From positions 26,934-90,933 of the forward strand of contig JBGSQK010000058.1 in NCBI GenBank assembly GCA_041738135.1: 64,000 nt of DNA, written 5' to 3'. This DNA comes from JAGOMX01 sp041738135 (lineage in GTDB: Bacteria > Pseudomonadota > Alphaproteobacteria > JAGOMX01). The notes beneath the pieces are model-generated. The model did not search any database and was not told the DNA's origin. It was given only the letters and a program-made list of their open reading frames with translations. Both the position numbers and the translations under genes were made by a program. Shown here piece by piece: positions 34,519 to 43,407 of the stretch (position 1 is its first letter; every line of letters starts with the position of its first letter).

Positions 34519-36027
34519 ATGTTTATGAAGTTAAAGTATGTTGCCGCCGTATGTGGCGTTTTCTATTTTTCTGAAGCTTTTGCCGTACAGTCAGGTAAAG
34601 CAACTGGTCTTTGGATGAGCTCTGGCGGCCTAACGGCCTGCGGCAATAAGGCACTTGAGCTATTACGGTCGGCTGAAGATGAAGGTCTAAACTCCGGCGA
34701 CTTTAGATATGGTGTTGAAGCTGTTGCAAAAGCGCAACGTGGTCAATTGTCTTATGCAGAGGCTGACAGACAATTGAATGACGCTGTTATCAGATATATA
34801 GATCAAATCCGCAACGGTCGCTTTGATCCAAAATCTGCTGATCGTCACATAACCATGAGGCCTGATCCAGTTAATGCACCAGCCATAATTGCAGCGGGTG
34901 CGTCAACGGGCCGTTGCGATTGGCTGAGTTCTCAAGCTCCCCCATACGAGGGTTACCAACAATTGAAGCCCCTTCTTAAAAAATACAGGGAGCTCGCAAG
35001 ACAAGGACCTTGGCCGCAACTTCCAGTAACGGGTATTAACGTGGCTCCGAACGGCAACGATGATAATTTTCCCGTATTGAGGCAGATGCTAGGAGCACTT
35101 GGTTACATGGATCCGGCCGATGTGAATGGCAGCACTGAGTATGATGCAGCGCTATACCAAGGTATGAAAAAATTTCAAGCTACCCACGGCCTGCTGGTTG
35201 ATGGCCGTATAGGACCTGTCACTGTCAAAGAGCTGAACAAGTCACCTAAAGAACGTGTAGATCAAATTGTCATAACCATGGAAAGATGGCGTTGGATGCC
35301 ACGCAATCCTGGCAACAGGCATATTAAGGTCAACATAGCAGGCTTTCAGCTTGAAGCCGTAGAAAATAACCGTGTAGCCCTTCGTAGTCCTATTATTGTG
35401 GGTGCAGATTATAGGGAAACACCATTGTTTACAGCAACTATGACAGAGGTAAAATTTAACCCCTCATGGCATGTACCTTATAACTTGGCCATTAAGGATA
35501 AATTACCGAAAATCCGCGAAGATCCCTCCTATTTGACAAAGAATCACTTCGTGCTGACTCGGAATGTTAATGGCAAAGAGCGAGAAATAAGCCCTCATTC
35601 AGTAAACTGGAGTAACGTCCATCCGGGTAACTTTAACTTCAGTTTGAGGCAAACCCCGGGTGAACACAATGCTTTGGGCAAGATTCGCTTCACGATCTTA
35701 AGTCCGTTTAACATATACCTTCATTCTACACCGGATAAGCACTTGTTCGATTATCCTATTCGAACTTTCAGCTCAGGTTGTATTCGCGTGCAAAAGGTGG
35801 CGGAACTTGGTGAATTCGTTTTCAACAATCAAAGTTCTTGGCCTGTTTCGCGCATAAGGAACGAAATGGAAGGGCGCCAAACGAAAGTAGTACGTTTAAG
35901 TCAAGTTATTCCCGTTCACGTGACATATTTTACCGTATGGACAGATGAAAGTGGACAGGCCCATTTCATGCCAGATGTTTATGGACAAGACGCCCAAGTG
36001 GCCAATGCCATGAGACGGTGGTTGTAA
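34519..36027 (+). CDS. L,D-transpeptidase (YcbB/LdtD-like) with peptidoglycan-binding domain
   Basis: A periplasmic enzyme forming 3-3 cross-links in peptidoglycan or attaching it to lipoproteins. The start at 34519 is preferred because GAGGG lies 8 nt before it; a leader follows (MFMKLKYVAAVCGVFYFSEAFA). Domain order: an N-terminal scaffold-like region (residues 30-150), a PG_binding_1 domain near 185-250 (VLRQMLGALGYMD, MKKFQATHGLLVDGRIGP), then the YkuD catalytic domain with YLHSTPDKHLF (His) and FSSGCIRVQK (nucleophile Cys). Length about 502 aa. A clear terminator follows directly. Confidence 0.93.
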   Translation: MFMKLKYVAAVCGVFYFSEAFAVQSGKATGLWMSSGGLTACGNKALELLRSAEDEGLNSGDFRYGVEAVAKAQRGQLSYAEADRQLNDAVIRYIDQIRNGRFDPKSADRHITMRPDPVNAPAIIAAGASTGRCDWLSSQAPPYEGYQQLKPLLKKYRELARQGPWPQLPVTGINVAPNGNDDNFPVLRQMLGALGYMDPADVNGSTEYDAALYQGMKKFQATHGLLVDGRIGPVTVKELNKSPKERVDQIVITMERWRWMPRNPGNRHIKVNIAGFQLEAVENNRVALRSPIIVGADYRETPLFTATMTEVKFNPSWHVPYNLAIKDKLPKIREDPSYLTKNHFVLTRNVNGKEREISPHSVNWSNVHPGNFNFSLRQTPGEHNALGKIRFTILSPFNIYLHSTPDKHLFDYPIRTFSSGCIRVQKVAELGEFVFNNQSSWPVSRIRNEMEGRQTKVVRLSQVIPVHVTYFTVWTDESGQAHFMPDVYGQDAQVANAMRRWL

Positions 36028-36035
36028 TAATCCAG

Positions 36036-36060
36036 AGGCTCCCCAAGGGGAGCCTTTTTT
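36036..36060 (+). terminator. Rho-independent terminator after the L,D-transpeptidase gene
   Basis: AGGCTCCCC, AA, GGGGAGCCT, then TTTTT, starting 8 nt after the stop. Confidence 0.93.
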
Positions 36061-36117
36061 CTTGTAAGGTTTAATTATCCTCTTGTATGATTGAGAGATT
36101 AGTGGATAATTGTTTTT

Positions 36118-36693
36118 ATGAGATTCATTGGCCGATTTGTAACTGGTATATTTTTCGTTTGGTGCACGAGCATTTGCTTGTACGTTTTAATCATAAATTC
36201 CTATGACCAGACTCTCCCTTCGAAACCTGATGCCATTGTGGTTCTCACAGGTGGTAGCAATCGCATCGAAGAAGGCCTGGAGATCATGTCCAATCGCGGC
36301 TGTCAGAATTTATTTATCTCAGGCGTTAACCGCGATGTGTCCCGCCACGACATCTTGGGCCGGGTGCAAAAAAATACGAATGTAAGCAATTGCGATTTAG
36401 AACTAGGCTACACAGCACGCAACACGCACGAGAATGCTCAAGAAGTACTGGCCTGGCTCAACAAAAAGGGCTACAAAACTATGGTCCTGGTCACGGCCCA
36501 TTATCATATGCCCAGAAGTTTACTGGAATTCAAAGCCATCGCGCCTGACATTAAAATTTATCCTTACGTGGCCTATCCTGATATAGGTCAGAAAACATAT
36601 CAAGAAACAGCCGTGAGCAGCATCCTGTTGGTTTTAAAAGAATTCCACAAATATATTGCCGCATGGCTCAGGATATATGTGTTTCAACGGTGA
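36118..36693 (+). CDS. YdcF/ElyC family protein (DUF218)
   Basis: A 191-residue protein with one N-terminal membrane anchor (IGRFVTGIFFVWCTSICLYVLII) and a periplasmic DUF218 domain. The motifs DAIVVLTGGSNRIEEGLE, NLFISGVN, ARNTHENAQEVL and VLVTAHYHMPRSLLEF match the family. Members (SanA, ElyC, YdcF) affect envelope integrity and lipid carrier use, but the reaction is not settled. It stands alone between a terminator and the ABC exporter operon. Confidence 0.88.
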   Translation: MRFIGRFVTGIFFVWCTSICLYVLIINSYDQTLPSKPDAIVVLTGGSNRIEEGLEIMSNRGCQNLFISGVNRDVSRHDILGRVQKNTNVSNCDLELGYTARNTHENAQEVLAWLNKKGYKTMVLVTAHYHMPRSLLEFKAIAPDIKIYPYVAYPDIGQKTYQETAVSSILLVLKEFHKYIAAWLRIYVFQR

Positions 36694-36785
36694 TTTCTTA
36701 GGCATTATACCCATTGATTGTTAAACCACTATCTTGGTCATACAAAATAGGATAAAATGAAAAAAAAGTTATAGCGGGGATCATA

Positions 36786-37634
36786 GTGAGAAGAATTTTG
36801 TTTATTGCGTTCTTATTGGCAGCAGGATTTGGCGCCTATTATTATTACTACTACATCATACCTTCTGAAAATGACGGATCCTTAACTTTATATGGCAATG
36901 TGGATATCCGTGATGTGAACTTAGGCTTCAGGGTATTTGGCCGTCTGGAAAAAATGAATTTCGAAGAGGGCGATCGTGTTAAAGCCGGTCAGATTTTAGC
37001 ATCATTGGATAAAAAGCCTTATGCTGATAACGTCGAAGCCGCAACGGCGGATGTTGAGGACAAAACCGAAGCTTTAAAAGCGGCTGAGCAAATTTTCGAT
37101 CGCAAAAAAGAACTTATTAGAACCAAAAATGCATCCCAGCAGACCTATGATGATGCTTTGGCTATTAAAAACCGCGCCACTGCCTTGCTTCATGTGGCAC
37201 AGGCTTCATTGGCAGACGCTAATATCAATTTTGCAGACACAGATATCTTGGCTCCCACGGACGGCACCATTTTAACCCGAGTGCGCGAGCCAGGGTCCAT
37301 CGTTAATCCAGGCGAAAGCGTATACGTGTTAGCTGTAGATGAGCCCATCTGGGTGCGCGCCTACATCTCCGAAATGGATTTGGGCAAAGTATTCCCCGGC
37401 ATGAAAGCAAGAATCACGTCCGACAGTCAGCCCGATAAAACCTACGAAGGCCAAATCGGCTTCATATCTCCTGTGGCAGAGTTCACCCCCAAAACCGTTG
37501 AAACCACAGAGCTGAGAACCAAATTGGTCTATCGCTTACGCATTACTATCTTGAACAAAGACCGTTACTTGCGACAAGGCATGCCGGTGACCGTTAAGAT
37601 TGAGCCGAAAGAAGCTCATGATAAACATAAATGA
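36786..37634 (+). CDS. HlyD-family periplasmic adaptor (YbhG-like)
   Basis: The membrane-fusion subunit of an ABC exporter. 282 aa, GTG start. N-terminal anchor ILFIAFLLAAGFGAYYYYYYI; a biotinyl-lipoyl half-motif GRLEKMNFEEGDRVKAGQ, a coiled-coil hairpin (about 80-150, NASQQTYDDALAIKN), and the second lipoyl half LAPTDGTILTRVREPGS. The beta-barrel follows (YISEMDLGKVFPGMKARI). It overlaps the ATPase gene. With the next three genes it forms a YbhGFSR-type export system, probably for drugs or hydrophobic compounds. Confidence 0.93.
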   Translation: MRRILFIAFLLAAGFGAYYYYYYIIPSENDGSLTLYGNVDIRDVNLGFRVFGRLEKMNFEEGDRVKAGQILASLDKKPYADNVEAATADVEDKTEALKAAEQIFDRKKELIRTKNASQQTYDDALAIKNRATALLHVAQASLADANINFADTDILAPTDGTILTRVREPGSIVNPGESVYVLAVDEPIWVRAYISEMDLGKVFPGMKARITSDSQPDKTYEGQIGFISPVAEFTPKTVETTELRTKLVYRLRITILNKDRYLRQGMPVTVKIEPKEAHDKHK

Positions 37635-39330
37635 ACTCACAAAGGTATTTGACTCAGGGGCTCCACCAGCTTTAAACAAGATTTCTGCAACCATCAAACC
37701 AGGTCAAATCACCGGAATTGTAGGGCCAGATGGTGCGGGCAAAACAACCTGGATTAGGCTCATGGCGGGATTGCTGACGCCCACCAGTGGCGAAGTACTT
37801 TTGGACGGCCTTGATTCCATGCGTGATGCCGAAAAAATCCATAAGTTGATCGGCTACATGCCGCAGAAATTTGGTCTCTATGAGGACCTGTCCGTTATTG
37901 AAAATCTTGTGTTGTTTGCTGACCTGCGCAGTCTTTATTCACCTGAACGAGAAGAGACCTTTGCTAAGTTGCTAGAATTTACTTCGCTTGCACCATTTAA
38001 AGATCGATTGGCGAAGAACTTATCGGGCGGTATGAAACAAAAGCTGGGCCTCGCTTGCTCACTGCTTAAAAGACCCACCATGCTTTTCATGGATGAACCA
38101 AGTGTGGGCGTAGATCCTATTTCTCGTCGCGAGCTCTGGAAAATGGTCCGAGACCTGGCAGATACGGGAACCACGGTGGTCTGGAGCACATCATATCTGG
38201 ATGAAGCTGAAAACTGCGCAGAAGTATTTGTATTAAACCAGGGCAACTTACTTTTCTCAGGACCGCCCAAAGATCTAATCGGTCGCGTGGAAGGCCGCGT
38301 CTATCAAAGCACCAGCAGCTTGGGCAACAGGCGTCAAGTGCTTCTAGATCTTCTCAAATGCCCAAACGTGATCGACGGGACGGTGCAAGGGGACATGATC
38401 CGGCTAACCTTGGCCGAAGGTGATATTCCTAAAAGGGAGCATTTGAACCACATCACCTGGAAGCATGTACCTGCCAACTTTGAAGACGGCTTCATAGACC
38501 TCTTGGGAGGAATAACCGAACGTACGTCCATGATTGCTGAGCTATTACAGCCTATCAAATCAGAGCGCGAATCGGTGATTGTTGCAGACAATTTAACCAA
38601 GAAATTCGGAGACTTCACCGCCACCAACAAAGTATCCTTTGCCGTAAAACCAGGCGAAATCTTCGGCTTCCTAGGACCCAATGGTGCTGGTAAGTCCACC
38701 ACATTCAAGATGCTATGTGGATTGCTCAAACCCACAGAAGGCGAATGCTCCGTCCAAGGGTATGACTTGCGCACATCCGCCTCATTGGCCCGTGAAAACA
38801 TTGGTTATATGGCACAGAAATTCTCATTGTTTGATGATTTAAGCGTTAATAACAATCTACAATTTTTTGCCGGCGCCTATAAATTATCTGGTCGGGCTAG
38901 AGAATTAGCCGTAAGTGAGATGATCGAAACCTTTGATCTGAGAAAATATTTGAATGAGCCTTCCGGAATTCTACCTCTGGGTTATAAGCAACGTTTGGCT
39001 TTATCTTGCGCATTAATGCACAGACCTTCCATTTTATTCCTGGACGAGCCCACCTCAGGTGTGGACCCCATCACCCGACGTGAGTTTTGGATGCATATCA
39101 ATGGTATGGTACAAAAAGGTGTCACCATCATGGTTACAACCCATTTCATGACGGAAGCCGAATACTGTGACCGCATCTGCCTCATTTACAATGGTACAAT
39201 CATTTCCTTGGGAAGTCCGGATGAACTAAAAGCGCTCGTCCAAACGAGAGAACTACCTAATCCTACGATTGAGGAGACATTTATTACATTGATTGAAAAA
39301 TATCAACAAGAACAAGGACAAGCAGCATGA
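37618..39330 (+). CDS. tandem ATP-binding protein of ABC exporter (YbhF-like)
   Basis: A 570-residue protein with two fused nucleotide-binding domains. First: Walker A GPDGAGKTTW, signature NLSGGMKQKLGL, Walker B MLFMDEPSVGVDP. Second: Walker A GPNGAGKSTTF, a degenerate signature ILPLGYKQRLAL, Walker B ILFLDEPTSGVDP. The altered second signature is usual in this subfamily. The ATG at 37618 is preferred to the TTG at 37600. The gene overlaps the adaptor by 17 nt and the first permease as ATGA. It powers the two permeases that follow. Confidence 0.94.
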   Translation: MININELTKVFDSGAPPALNKISATIKPGQITGIVGPDGAGKTTWIRLMAGLLTPTSGEVLLDGLDSMRDAEKIHKLIGYMPQKFGLYEDLSVIENLVLFADLRSLYSPEREETFAKLLEFTSLAPFKDRLAKNLSGGMKQKLGLACSLLKRPTMLFMDEPSVGVDPISRRELWKMVRDLADTGTTVVWSTSYLDEAENCAEVFVLNQGNLLFSGPPKDLIGRVEGRVYQSTSSLGNRRQVLLDLLKCPNVIDGTVQGDMIRLTLAEGDIPKREHLNHITWKHVPANFEDGFIDLLGGITERTSMIAELLQPIKSERESVIVADNLTKKFGDFTATNKVSFAVKPGEIFGFLGPNGAGKSTTFKMLCGLLKPTEGECSVQGYDLRTSASLARENIGYMAQKFSLFDDLSVNNNLQFFAGAYKLSGRARELAVSEMIETFDLRKYLNEPSGILPLGYKQRLALSCALMHRPSILFLDEPTSGVDPITRREFWMHINGMVQKGVTIMVTTHFMTEAEYCDRICLIYNGTIISLGSPDELKALVQTRELPNPTIEETFITLIEKYQQEQGQAA

Positions 39331-40460
39331 GTGAACGGAAAGATACTTTCTTTCGCATGCGTGGGTTGCTTGTAAAAGAGACATATCAAATCTTTCGGGA
39401 CCCCAGCAGCATGTTGGTTGCTTTTTTCTTGCCCATGTTGTTGTTGTTCTTAAACGGGTATGCCATCAATCTGGATGCCAACAACATTAAAACAGGAATT
39501 GTGATTGAATCGCAAAATGATGATTCCGAAAGGCTCTTACAATCTTTTCAAAAATCTAGTTATTACGATGTGACCACCTCAGACCATCGCAAGCCCATGG
39601 AAGAGGCTTTGGTGGCCAGTAAAATAAGAGGCATCATCGTTATTCCCAACTATTTTGACAAGGCCAATCGGGATCAAAGAATTTTATCCCCCATTCAGGT
39701 AATCACCGATGGCAGCGAACCTAATACGGCCGCTCTCTTTCAAAACTACGCTCGCGGCACATGGCAGAATTGGCTCATTCAGACGGGAAAAACCAATGGC
39801 AACGAAATTAAAATCCCTATCAACATCGAGAGCCGTGTATGGTTCAACCCCGAAAACAAAAGCCCTGATTACATAATTCCCGGATCTTTAGCCATTATAA
39901 TTACCCTGGTTGGCAATCTCTTAACCGCCCTTGTGGTGGCCAGAGAATGGGAAAGGGGGACCATGGAATCCCTTATGACCACGCCCGTATCCATAACAGA
40001 ACTTATCCTCGGCAAGCTCATTCCTTACTTTATCTTAGGTATGGGCACATTAATCTTATGTGTTGCTGTCTCTGTATTTATCTATAAAGTCCCCTTTCGC
40101 GGTTCCATACCGCCCATGCTGTTAGTGGGATCATTATATCTTTTTGCTGCTCTTTGCTTTGGACTATTAATTTCAACCTTGGCAAGAAATCAGTTTATTG
40201 CTGCACAAGTTAGTATTTTTACTGCTTTTTTGCCAGCTTTCATGCTCTCAGGATTTATCTTTGAGATTGCCAACATGCCAGTACCTCTTCAGCTATTGAG
40301 CTATGTGTTTACCGCTCGTTATCTAGTTTCATCTTATCAAACCATTTTTCTTGTGGGTGATGTATACGAAATTATTTTCCTGGATTGTTTGGGTATTTTA
40401 ACCATTACCTCAATTCTTTTGTATTTCGTGGTGATAAATACAAGAAAGAAGTTGGACTAG
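39327..40460 (+). CDS. ABC-2 type exporter permease (YbhS-like)
   Basis: 377 aa. An N-terminal cytoplasmic amphipathic part (LVKETYQIFRDPSSMLVAFF) with the first helix, then a large periplasmic domain (about 50-170), then five helices in the C-terminal half with VVAREWERGTMESLMTTPVS between them, the ABC-2 hallmark. ATGA overlap with the ATPase gene; the second permease starts 3 nt after the stop. Forms the membrane pore with it as a heterodimer. Confidence 0.92.
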   Translation: MSERKDTFFRMRGLLVKETYQIFRDPSSMLVAFFLPMLLLFLNGYAINLDANNIKTGIVIESQNDDSERLLQSFQKSSYYDVTTSDHRKPMEEALVASKIRGIIVIPNYFDKANRDQRILSPIQVITDGSEPNTAALFQNYARGTWQNWLIQTGKTNGNEIKIPINIESRVWFNPENKSPDYIIPGSLAIIITLVGNLLTALVVAREWERGTMESLMTTPVSITELILGKLIPYFILGMGTLILCVAVSVFIYKVPFRGSIPPMLLVGSLYLFAALCFGLLISTLARNQFIAAQVSIFTAFLPAFMLSGFIFEIANMPVPLQLLSYVFTARYLVSSYQTIFLVGDVYEIIFLDCLGILTITSILLYFVVINTRKKLD

Positions 40461-40463
40461 CTC

Positions 40464-41582
40464 ATGCATCAGATCCTCGCCCTTATCATCAAAGAGTTCA
40501 GAGCCATTTGGAAAGACAAGTCAGCTCGTGGCATCTTATTTGCACCACCCATATTGCAGCTTTTTATGTTTGCATTCGCTGTAACTTTGGATGTGAAAAA
40601 CATTTCCCTTGGCATTTACAATCAAGATCAAGGCAAGGAAAGTCATGAACTTATTCAGCGCTTCAAGGGGTCTCCCCAGTTTTCTGATGTTTTTTCTATT
40701 GAAAAAGAAAGTGACATAAAGCATGTAATGGATACGCGAAAAGCCATTGTTGTATTAAATTTTCCTGCTGATTTTTCGCGTAAAATGCGTCAAGGGGAGC
40801 CGGCCACCATGCAGGCTATACTGGATGGTAGACGTTCTAATTCAAGTTTGATTGTATCGGGGTATGTGGGCGAGATTGCAGATGTTTTTGCCAATGAATT
40901 CAATCGGCAATTCAACCCTCGAAAAGCCATTCCGAGCATTTCTTCAATCGTTGTTCCTAGAAACTGGTTTAATGCAAATCTTGATTATCAATGGTTTACT
41001 GTAACAAGTCTTGTAGCCATCATAGGCATGATATCTGCTCTTTCATTATCATCGTTGACTATTGCGCGAGAAAGGGAAATGGGGACCTTTGAGCAAATAC
41101 TGGTTACACCCTTAACGCCAACACAGATACTTATAGGCAAGCTCTGTCCACCAGTGGTCGTGGGACTAGCACAAAGTGTAGTTATGTTCGCTTTTGCCGT
41201 TACATATTTTGGCATACCCTTCACAGGATCCATATTATTACTTGTGGCTGGTATGTTCGTATTTCTCACTTCAATTATAGGGGTAGGTTTATTCATTTCT
41301 TCCTTGTGCACAACCCAACAACAGGCTGTACTAGGCACCTTCGTTTTCCTCACGCCAACTATGACCTTGTCAGGTTTTGGCGCACCCGTTGAAAATATCC
41401 CCATGTGGCTTCAGTATGTATCCGAGATTTCACCCCTCAAACATTTCCTTATCGTTATCAAGGGTATTTTCTTAAAGGATATGCCTTTTGCGGCTGTTTG
41501 GGCCAATACTTGGCCCAATATATTGATCGCTGTGTTTACGGTATCTTCATCCGTCTGGCTTTTCCGTCGTAGGATTGAATAG
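40464..41582 (+). CDS. ABC-2 type exporter permease (YbhR-like)
   Basis: 372 aa, same layout as its neighbour: N-terminal LIIKEFRAIWKDKSARGILF, a periplasmic domain, then five helices with TIAREREMGTFEQILVTPLT, the ABC-2 signature. Last gene of the four-gene exporter operon. A candidate structured RNA with its own terminator follows within 230 nt. Confidence 0.92.
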   Translation: MHQILALIIKEFRAIWKDKSARGILFAPPILQLFMFAFAVTLDVKNISLGIYNQDQGKESHELIQRFKGSPQFSDVFSIEKESDIKHVMDTRKAIVVLNFPADFSRKMRQGEPATMQAILDGRRSNSSLIVSGYVGEIADVFANEFNRQFNPRKAIPSISSIVVPRNWFNANLDYQWFTVTSLVAIIGMISALSLSSLTIAREREMGTFEQILVTPLTPTQILIGKLCPPVVVGLAQSVVMFAFAVTYFGIPFTGSILLLVAGMFVFLTSIIGVGLFISSLCTTQQQAVLGTFVFLTPTMTLSGFGAPVENIPMWLQYVSEISPLKHFLIVIKGIFLKDMPFAAVWANTWPNILIAVFTVSSSVWLFRRRIE

Positions 41583-41596
41583 TTTATAATTTTCTT

Positions 41597-41808
41597 CCCA
41601 AAAGAGAATAGATTTTGTAGTATTACCCTCATCCGCACATGAGTTGCAATCCTTGCGATTGTTTATGGAGTGTTCCAAACATATTCCTCCATTAACTCTA
41701 AATGTGTGAGATTGTCGGACTGTGATCTGGTTGTTGCCGTACGCAACAGATACCACAGATCACAAGATCCCGTGCCCGCTGACATAAACAATCAGCGGGC
41801 TTTTTTTT
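41597..41808 (+). ncRNA. candidate structured small RNA with intrinsic terminator
   Basis: Non-coding, about 210 nt. Predicted hairpins in order: CTCAT-ATGAG, CAATC-GATTG, ATGGAG-CTCCAT, then TGTGATCTG pairing with CAGATCACA (inner GTTGC/GCAAC) around 41719-41764, then the terminator stem. A TATAAT at 41585-41590 (poor -35) suggests its own start near 41597; the 5' end is a guess. It could be a processed 3' UTR of the exporter operon instead. I cannot match it to 6S, tmRNA, RNase P or a named riboswitch. Confidence 0.38.
41774..41808 (+). terminator. Rho-independent terminator of the exporter 3' region / candidate RNA
   Basis: GCCCGCTGA (41774-41782) pairs with TCAGCGGGC (41792-41800), followed by eight T. 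Confidence 0.94.
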
Positions 41809-41836
41809 GTGGCGGATCCAGTCACCACCAAATACC

Positions 41837-42000
41837 GCCATCCAGAGCAGCATAAGCGAAGCGTTGCTGCGTGGGATCCAGCACAAGAGTGTGAGCGCAT
41901 GCGAACTCGATCGTAATTTAATACGGAGCTCGCGTGCGCTCGCGCATATACGCTGGATCCCACGCTTCCTCCGCTTCGCGGAGGTGCGCTCTGGATGACG
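41837..42000. repeat. palindromic interspersed repeat, copy B (164 bp, inverted)
   Basis: Same family as the 3268 and 43203 copies but in the opposite orientation: GCATCC-like left end (CGCCATCCAGAGCAGC) and GCGCTCTGGATGACG right end at 42000. Inside: GGATCCAGC/GCTGGATCC, stem AGCGCATGCGA/TCGCGTGCGCT, and a CCTCCGC/GCGGAGG hairpin on the right. It lies upstream of msrB-msrA. Confidence 0.9.
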
Positions 42001-42085
42001 AGGCGTTTGGTGAGTAGTTAGAAACGAGTTTCGATTCATCATTTTTTCAGATAATATCAAGAATAAACTATCAGGGATTATAACA

Positions 42086-42619
42086 ATGAAAAATGTCCTT
42101 CGAGTTCTTACATTCATACTAATTTGTTCCGGTTTTCCTTGTGCGGCTGCTGACACAATGTCTCATGACCCAGGCTTTGACTACAAGAAACAAGATGATG
42201 CTTTTTGGAAAAAAGTATTGCAGCCTGAAGTGTATCAAATTTGTAGGCGTGCAGGCACAGAACCGCCTTATTCAGGCAAAGTGGATAAGTTCTATGAAAA
42301 AGGCACCTACTATTGTGGCTGCTGTGGAGGTGATTTTCCTCTTTATAAATCAGAAGACAAATACGATTCTAAAACGGGATGGCCAAGCTTTACTGCACCG
42401 TTTACGGTCAAAAATGTTGAGTTGGTGAAAGAGAAAAGTCTCATGAAACGATTCCAAGGAGCAAGAACAGAAGTGCTTTGTGCCCGCTGTGGTTCTCACC
42501 TCGGCCATGTTTTTGATGATGGTCCCGCGCCCACTCGCAAACGCTTTTGTATGAATTCATTGGCTTTAACTTTCACGCCTGAAGGCCAGCAACCCAAAAG
42601 AACATACGAGGTTAAGTAG
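42086..42619 (+). CDS. msrB: peptide-methionine (R)-S-oxide reductase MsrB, exported
   Basis: It reduces the R epimer of methionine sulfoxide in proteins. 177 aa with a leader (MKNVLRVLTFILICSGFPCAAA), so it probably acts in the periplasm. The zinc site is two Cys pairs (YYCGCCGGDF and LCARCGSHLGH). KTGWPSF and the catalytic Cys in KRFCMNSLAL are present. AGGGA lies 8 nt before the ATG. It is followed by msrA after 2 nt; palindromic repeats B and C flank the pair. Confidence 0.95.
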   Translation: MKNVLRVLTFILICSGFPCAAADTMSHDPGFDYKKQDDAFWKKVLQPEVYQICRRAGTEPPYSGKVDKFYEKGTYYCGCCGGDFPLYKSEDKYDSKTGWPSFTAPFTVKNVELVKEKSLMKRFQGARTEVLCARCGSHLGHVFDDGPAPTRKRFCMNSLALTFTPEGQQPKRTYEVK

Positions 42620-42621
42620 AA

Positions 42622-43179
42622 ATGGTTAGTCATCAAGAAGTGCCTGAAATCGAAAACACTCAAACGGCCATCTTCGCCGGCGGCTGTTTTTGGTGCGAAG
42701 AAGAGGTTTTTGAAAAGATCCCTGGTGTCATTTCAGTCCAATCGGGCTACACTGGTGGGCTTACGGCAAATCCCACGTATGAACAAGTTTGTGAAGGTAA
42801 CACAGGTCACTTGGAATCAGTCAAAATTGTGTTCGACCCCTCCAAAATAACCTATGACGAGCTGCTGCTGCAGTTTTGGTATAACGTAGATCCGTTCGAT
42901 CCGTGGGGACAATTTTGCGATAAGGGTGATTCCTATAAAGCTGCTATCTTTTACAGCAATGACGAGCAAAAGCAAAAAGCTGAGGCTTCTAAGAAGAAGC
43001 TGGAGGCTGAGTTTAACCAGACTATCTTAACGGAAATCAAGGCAGCCACACCATTCTATCCTGCGGAGGATTATCACCAACAATATTCTGAGAAGAATCC
43101 TTTACGTTACGGTCTTTATCGCCGCAGTTGCGGGCGAGATGCCAGGCTGGATGAGATCTGGGGAAGCAAGAAAAAGTAA
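42622..43179 (+). CDS. msrA: peptide-methionine (S)-S-oxide reductase MsrA
   Basis: It reduces the S epimer of methionine sulfoxide. 185 aa. Catalytic motif FAGGCFWCEEEVFEKIPGV, then SGYTGG, and GHLESVKIVFDP, DPWGQFCDKGDSY and YPAEDYHQQY, all conserved MsrA blocks. Unlike MsrB it has no leader (it starts MVSHQEVPEIEN), so the two products may act in different compartments unless MsrA uses another route. Starts 2 nt after msrB in one operon. Confidence 0.95.
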   Translation: MVSHQEVPEIENTQTAIFAGGCFWCEEEVFEKIPGVISVQSGYTGGLTANPTYEQVCEGNTGHLESVKIVFDPSKITYDELLLQFWYNVDPFDPWGQFCDKGDSYKAAIFYSNDEQKQKAEASKKKLEAEFNQTILTEIKAATPFYPAEDYHQQYSEKNPLRYGLYRRSCGRDARLDEIWGSKKK

Positions 43180-43202
43180 AATGCAACCCTAAACCAAAGG
43201 TC

Positions 43203-43370
43203 CGTCATCCAGAGCGCACCTCCGCACTTTTGCGGAGGAAGCGAAGGATCCAGCGTATGTGTGCGAGCGCTTGCGAGCTCCATATTAAAGTAGGATTGAG
43301 TTCGCAAGCGCTCACACTCATATGCTGGATCCCACGCAGCAACGCTTCGCTTTTGCTGCTCTGGATGACG
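43203..43370. repeat. palindromic interspersed repeat, copy C (168 bp)
   Basis: Same orientation as copy A: CGTCATCCAGAGC at 43203 and GCTCTGGATGACG ending at 43370. The central stem is AGCGCTTGCGA/TCGCAAGCGCT, a compensated A-T to G-C change relative to copy A. It lies 24 nt after the msrA stop and 38 nt from the 3' end of the SRP RNA. Confidence 0.9.
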
Positions 43371-43407
43371 GGATGTTTGGTGAATGATTTCGAAAAAATC
43401 AAAACAG

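Noticed and set aside
41597..41808. 6S RNA or tmRNA at this locus
   Set aside because: The long single-hairpin 6S layout, tRNA-like ends and a tag sequence are not visible; kept only as an unassigned candidate RNA.
41698..42156. 152-codon minus frame over repeat B
   Set aside because: It covers the terminator and the palindromic repeat and overlaps msrB antisense.
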